From: Oscillospiraceae bacterium
GTDB lineage: Bacteria > Bacillota > Clostridia > Oscillospirales > Ruminococcaceae
Length of the DNA stretch: 17,415 bases
Assembly: GCA_030527085.1 (NCBI GenBank)
Contig: JAUNBN010000008.1
Span: 1-17,415 of the forward strand
Reading direction: 5' to 3'
Each line of letters starts with the position of its first letter. The stretch's first letter is position 1. A program made the translations under genes and the position numbers. The notes under the pieces were generated by a model. It made no database searches and was not told the origin of the DNA. It saw only the letters and a list, made by a program, of their open reading frames with translations. This document shows, piece by piece, positions 14,413 through 17,415 of the stretch.

Positions 14413-14474
14413 AATTGACGTTGCGTCAAGCGCAGCGCCTTCAAAAGGCACCCTTTTGTAAGGGAGGGTAGACA

Positions 14475-14651
14475 GTGTCTGAAGTAAGGTTAAAAGAAAA
14501 CGAGAGTCTGGACAGCGCGCTTCGCCGCTTTAAGCGTCAGTGCGCCCGCTCTGGCGTCCTTGCGGAGGTTCGTAAGCGCGAGCATTACGAAAAGCCCTCC
14601 GTCAAACGCAAGAAGAAGTCCGAAGCCGCGCGCAAGCGCAAGTACAAATAA
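14475..14651 (+). CDS. rpsU: 30S ribosomal protein bS21
   Basis: A 58-residue, very basic protein of the small subunit that sits near the mRNA exit region and aids initiation. The start is GTG, with AAGGGAGGG just upstream. The sequence runs MSEVRLKENESLDSALRRFK, with the RKREHYEKPSVKRKKK stretch and a Lys/Arg tail ending in RKYK, as in typical S21. It has its own promoter (14384-14412) and terminator (14666-14694), so it is a single-gene unit. The length is exactly what is usual for the family. Confidence 0.95.
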   Translation: MSEVRLKENESLDSALRRFKRQCARSGVLAEVRKREHYEKPSVKRKKKSEAARKRKYK

Positions 14652-14665
14652 GCTTTCGTCGTAAC

Positions 14666-14694
14666 AAGAGCCTCGGGTAAGCTGGGGCTCTTTT
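14666..14694 (+). terminator. Intrinsic terminator of rpsU
   Basis: AAGAGCCTC (14666-14674) pairs with GGGGCTCTT (14684-14692), with one G-U pair, around a 9-nt loop, and runs into TTTT. It begins 15 nt after the rpsU stop. The T-run is short. Confidence 0.75.
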
Positions 14695-14700
14695 CCGTTG

Positions 14701-14729
14701 ATGACAGCGCGCCGCAGCGGTGATATAAT
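14701..14729 (+). promoter_or_regulatory. Promoter of the yqeG-pepP-efp operon
   Basis: ATGACA (14701-14706, one mismatch to TTGACA), 17-nt spacer ending in TGA, then TATAAT (14724-14729), giving a perfect extended -10. Transcription would start near 14736, about 37 nt before the yqeG ATG. Confidence 0.75.
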
Positions 14730-14772
14730 ACAAAAAGCCTGTGTTTTACCCGCCGCGCGAGGAGAGTAAGAA

Positions 14773-15273
14773 ATGCGCCTGCTACCCGACTTTTATTTCA
14801 AAAACGTCTGCGATATAAGCGCCGGATTCCTGCAAAGCGAGGGCGTTCGCGCGCTGCTTTTAGATATAGACAACACCCTCGCCTTCGACTGCCGCCCCGA
14901 GCTGCCCGAGAGCACCTCGCGCTGGCTCGAGGATATGCGCTCTGCGGGTATTAAGCTGCTGATTGTTTCTAACAACAAGGAGGAGCGCACCGCCAGCTTT
15001 GCCGAAAAGTGCGCCCTGCCCTATATCGCCTCGGCCTTCAAGCCCAGCGCGAGGGCCTTTTTGCAGGCTCAGGGCCTTTTGGGCTGTTCGGCTGAGGACT
15101 GCGCCGTAGTGGGCGACCAGCTTTTTACGGACATGGCCTTCGCGCGCCGCGCGGGCTGCAAGGCCGTCTTTGTCGAGCCTATGGGCGAGGACCTTCAGGG
15201 CTTCGTGCGCTTCAAGCGCCTGCTCGAGCGCCCCTTTATGAAGGCCGTCCGTGCGAGAGAAGTAATCAAATAA
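14773..15273 (+). CDS. yqeG: YqeG family HAD phosphatase (subclass IIIA)
   Basis: A 166-residue HAD-superfamily phosphatase. The catalytic motif DIDNTL (31-36) holds the nucleophile Asp31 and Asp33. Motif II is Ser66 in VSNN (65-68), the motif III lysine is Lys90 in FKPSARAF (89-96), and motif IV is VGDQLFTD (113-120). The family resembles phosphatidylglycerophosphate phosphatases, including yeast Gep4, but its bacterial substrate is not settled. GGAGAG lies 6 nt before the ATG. The pepP start follows within about 20 nt, so they share a transcript. Confidence 0.9.
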   Translation: MRLLPDFYFKNVCDISAGFLQSEGVRALLLDIDNTLAFDCRPELPESTSRWLEDMRSAGIKLLIVSNNKEERTASFAEKCALPYIASAFKPSARAFLQAQGLLGCSAEDCAVVGDQLFTDMAFARRAGCKAVFVEPMGEDLQGFVRFKRLLERPFMKAVRAREVIK

Positions 15274-15291
15274 AGAATGGGGATAAAGAAA

Positions 15292-16356
15292 ATGACAAGA
15301 ATCGAAAAGCTGCGCGAGAAGCTGCCCGAGGGCTGGCAGGCCGCCTTAATTCAGGAGGGCTATAACCGCGCCTACCTCACGCGTTTTGAATCCAGCGCGG
15401 GCTGGCTGCTGGTGACGCCCGCCTCGGCCTGGCTGCTGGTGGACTTTCGCTACTACGAAATGGCCAGGGAGAAGGCCGAGGGCGCAGAGGTGCTGCTGGT
15501 GAGCGAGGCCTACGAGAAGCTCGGCGAGTTCTTTAAAGAAGAGGGCGTCTCGCGGCTCATGATAGAAAACACCGTCAGCATAGCGGGCCTGGCTTCTCTC
15601 AAAAAAGCTTTCCCTGAGCTGAAGCTCGACTGCGACAGCGCGCTTTCGGACGCGATAAGCGGCCTTCGCATGATAAAGGACGAGAGCGAAATAGCGTCGA
15701 TAAAGGCAGCCCAAGCCATAACGGACGCGGCCTTTTCGCATATCTGCACGCTGATAAAGCCCGGTATGACGGAGCTCGAGGTGGCCGCGGAGCTTGAATA
15801 CTTTATGCGCAGAAACGGCGCGGACGCCTTTGCCTTCGAGACAATCTGCGTGAGTGGGGCGCGCAGCTCCATGCCCCACGGCAAGCCCACGGACAAAAAA
15901 ATCGAGAACGGCGACTTTTTGACCATGGACTACGGCGCTTTGAAATGCGGCTACTGCTCGGACATGACGCGCACCGTAATGGTGGGCGAGCCCTCCGCCG
16001 AGCAGCGAGAGGTCTACGAGCTGGTGCTGCGCGCGCATTTGGAGAGCATGGCCGCGGCAAAGCCGGGCGCGCGCTGCTCGGACATAGATAAAATAGCGAG
16101 GGACATCATATATTCGGCGGGCTACGAGGGCTGCTTCGGCCACGGGCTGGGCCACTCGCTCGGGCGCGAGATACACGAGGATCCGCGCTTCAGCCAGAGC
16201 TGCGCAACCCTGCTCGAGCCGGGCATGGTAATGACCGTAGAGCCGGGCGTCTACCTCGCGGGGAAGTTCGGCGTGCGCATAGAGAACATGATAGCGATTA
16301 CAGAGAGCGGCTACGAAAACCTCACAAACAGCCCGCGCGAGCTTGTCGTTCTGTAA
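15292..16356 (+). CDS. pepP: M24 family aminopeptidase P (Xaa-Pro aminopeptidase)
   Basis: A 354-residue cytosolic metallopeptidase that removes an N-terminal residue preceding proline. The N-terminal creatinase-like domain covers about 1-125 and the pita-bread catalytic domain about 130-354. All five metal ligands are present: Asp213 (TMDYGA), Asp224 (SDMTRT), His288 (GHGLGHSLG), Glu317 (TVEPGVYL) and Glu331 (VRIENM). The frame can begin at an ATG at 15277, but the ATG at 15292 has GGGGAT at good spacing and yields the familiar MTRIEKLREKL start. Its place just before efp is widespread in Firmicutes; EF-P also acts on proline-containing sequences, though a functional tie is only suggested by position. 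The symbol is a family-level name. Confidence 0.92.
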   Translation: MTRIEKLREKLPEGWQAALIQEGYNRAYLTRFESSAGWLLVTPASAWLLVDFRYYEMAREKAEGAEVLLVSEAYEKLGEFFKEEGVSRLMIENTVSIAGLASLKKAFPELKLDCDSALSDAISGLRMIKDESEIASIKAAQAITDAAFSHICTLIKPGMTELEVAAELEYFMRRNGADAFAFETICVSGARSSMPHGKPTDKKIENGDFLTMDYGALKCGYCSDMTRTVMVGEPSAEQREVYELVLRAHLESMAAAKPGARCSDIDKIARDIIYSAGYEGCFGHGLGHSLGREIHEDPRFSQSCATLLEPGMVMTVEPGVYLAGKFGVRIENMIAITESGYENLTNSPRELVVL

Positions 16357-16444
16357 AGGAGGAGAAAGAGGGCGCCCGCGCTCTTGATATATTCGCCGAC
16401 ATTTGATAAACTAACAAGGATATAAACATAAAGGAGAAGGAGCA

Positions 16445-17002
16445 ATGCTTTCAGCCGGAGAGTTCAGAAACGGCGTGACCTTTGAGGAGGACGGCAACGT
16501 CTACCAGATTATCGAGTTCCAGCATGTTAAGCCCGGCAAGGGCTCGGCTTTTGTGAGAACGAAGATACGCAACGTAATAAACGGGGCCGTTACCGAGCGC
16601 ACCTTCAGCCCCACGGACAAGTTCGAAAACGCCTATATCGACAGGCGCGATATGACCTATACCTACAACGACAGCGGCCTTTACTATTTTATGGACAATG
16701 AGACCTACGAGAGCGTTCCCATTTCCGAGGCCGACCTGCCCGACAGCTTCAGATTCGTTCAGGAGAACATGATAGTCAAGGTGCTCTCCTACAAGGGCAA
16801 TATTTTCGGCATAGAGCCGCCCAACTTTGTGGAGCTTACGGTCACGCAGACCGACCCCGGCTTCAAGGGCAACACTGCAACAAACACGCTCAAGCCCGCC
16901 ACTCTCGAAACGGGAGCGGAGATAAGAGTTCCGCTCTTTATCGAGGAGGGCGAGGTAATCAGGATAGACACGCGCACGGGCGAATACATGGAGAGGGCTT
17001 AA
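16445..17002 (+). CDS. efp: Elongation factor P
   Basis: A 185-residue, three-domain protein that enters the ribosomal E site and helps peptide-bond formation at runs of proline. The modifiable tip is KPGKGSAF (29-36) with Lys32 as the conserved position; in other Firmicutes this lysine can carry a 5-aminopentanol group, but neither EpmA nor a modifying enzyme is visible here. The C-terminal signature EVIRIDTRTGEYMERA (170-185) is typical. AAGGAGAAGGAG directly precedes the ATG. The 88-nt gap from pepP could hold its own promoter, but I see no convincing one. Confidence 0.96.
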   Translation: MLSAGEFRNGVTFEEDGNVYQIIEFQHVKPGKGSAFVRTKIRNVINGAVTERTFSPTDKFENAYIDRRDMTYTYNDSGLYYFMDNETYESVPISEADLPDSFRFVQENMIVKVLSYKGNIFGIEPPNFVELTVTQTDPGFKGNTATNTLKPATLETGAEIRVPLFIEEGEVIRIDTRTGEYMERA

Positions 17003-17014
17003 AAGGTGGAGGAT

Positions 17015-17415
17015 ATGACTTTAGCTGAGAAGGTCGCGTTTTTAAAGGGACTTATCGAGGGGAGCGAGCTCAATCTCGAGGAAAAGCAGCAGAAGGTGCT
17101 CGACGCAGTTGTTGAGGTGCTCTCAGAGGCGGCCCAGAGCATAAGCGAGATAGACGAGGACATCTCCACTATCTGCGACGAGATAGAGGGCATTTACGGC
17201 GAACTTGACGACATTGAGGAGGACCTCGACGAGCTCTACGATGTGGATATGGACGGCGACGAGTTCATGTACGACGTCACCTGCGCCAACTGCGGCGAGA
17301 CCGTCTGCGTGGGCGAGGACACCCTCACCGACGGCGAGATGGTCTGCCCGAACTGCGGCGAGACGATAGAGTTCGAGCTCGAAGAGGACTTCGGCGACTC
17401 GGACGGCGAAGAGGA
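17015..17415 (+). CDS. CD1247-like zinc-ribbon protein (C-terminus cut off by window edge)
   Basis: About 133 residues are visible. The N-terminal part (MTLAEKVAFLKGLIEG) matches the opening of proteins annotated as CD1247 N-terminal domain-containing, which lie next to efp in Clostridia. It continues as a predicted helix rich in Asp/Glu and Ile (about 20-80), then a zinc ribbon with CANC and CPNC Cys pairs 21 residues apart, and an acidic tail. The function is unknown. An in-frame GTG at 17006 is an alternative start; the ATG is preferred because it fits the family N-terminus, but its ribosome site (AGGTGGAGG) is very close. It follows efp by 12 nt and is probably in the same operon. Confidence 0.75.
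   Translation, partial: MTLAEKVAFLKGLIEGSELNLEEKQQKVLDAVVEVLSEAAQSISEIDEDISTICDEIEGIYGELDDIEEDLDELYDVDMDGDEFMYDVTCANCGETVCVGEDTLTDGEMVCPNCGETIEFELEEDFGDSDGEE

Noticed and set aside
15346..16176. 276-codon frame antisense to pepP
   Set aside because: Long only because of GC-rich codon bias; pepP on the other strand has every catalytic residue.
16357..16444. Promoter for efp in the 88-bp gap
   Set aside because: TTGATA at 16384 has only a poor -10 (GATAAA at 15-nt spacing); too weak to list as a feature.

Overview
This window looks like ordinary chromosome from a GC-rich, anaerobe-type Firmicute (class Clostridia or a near relative). The evidence is the gene set and order: yqeK, LCP, rsfS and leuS together; yqeG, pepP, efp and a CD1247-like gene together; a dapF-dapL lysine/meso-diaminopimelate pair; an ECF S component; a VanY-type M15 peptidase; and Shine-Dalgarno sites of the AAGGAGG kind. 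Protein genes are GC-rich, yet isoleucine is often written ATA. I see no phage, plasmid, transposase, CRISPR array, tRNA or rRNA.

Left part (1-4600). A truncated, membrane-anchored SGNH hydrolase-like gene runs leftward off the edge. It is divided from an ECF-transporter S component and the tRNA methyltransferase gene trmL by a divergent intergenic region with two clear sigma-A promoters. After about 440 bp holding palindromes, an AT-rich stretch and a promoter without an obvious gene, an unrecognised four-helix membrane protein is followed at once by a membrane-anchored VanY-type carboxypeptidase.

Middle (4600-9700). A leftward operon encodes an MBL-fold hydrolase, diaminopimelate epimerase (DapF) and LL-diaminopimelate aminotransferase (DapL). 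The last two are consecutive steps to meso-DAP for lysine and peptidoglycan. Divergent to it is the ribosome-associated GTPase gene hflX, which may be read from a leaderless mRNA. Then comes a 625-bp non-coding stretch with hairpins and an 86-bp-period tandem repeat.

Right part (9700-17415). A tightly packed operon carries yqeK, an LCP wall-teichoic-acid/glycopolymer ligase, rsfS and leuS. Next are rpsU (58 aa, own consensus promoter and terminator) and an operon of yqeG, pepP, efp and a CD1247-like zinc-ribbon protein that runs off the edge.

The genes are mostly translation, cell-wall and housekeeping functions. The most unusual content is between the genes: a family of short palindromes sharing the core CCCCGCC-TTC-GGCGGGG (or its complement), with outer arms that differ in sequence from copy to copy but stay self-complementary. 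At least six copies plus decayed ones sit only in intergenic DNA, including between divergent promoters where no terminator is expected. I found no convincing new multi-gene system.
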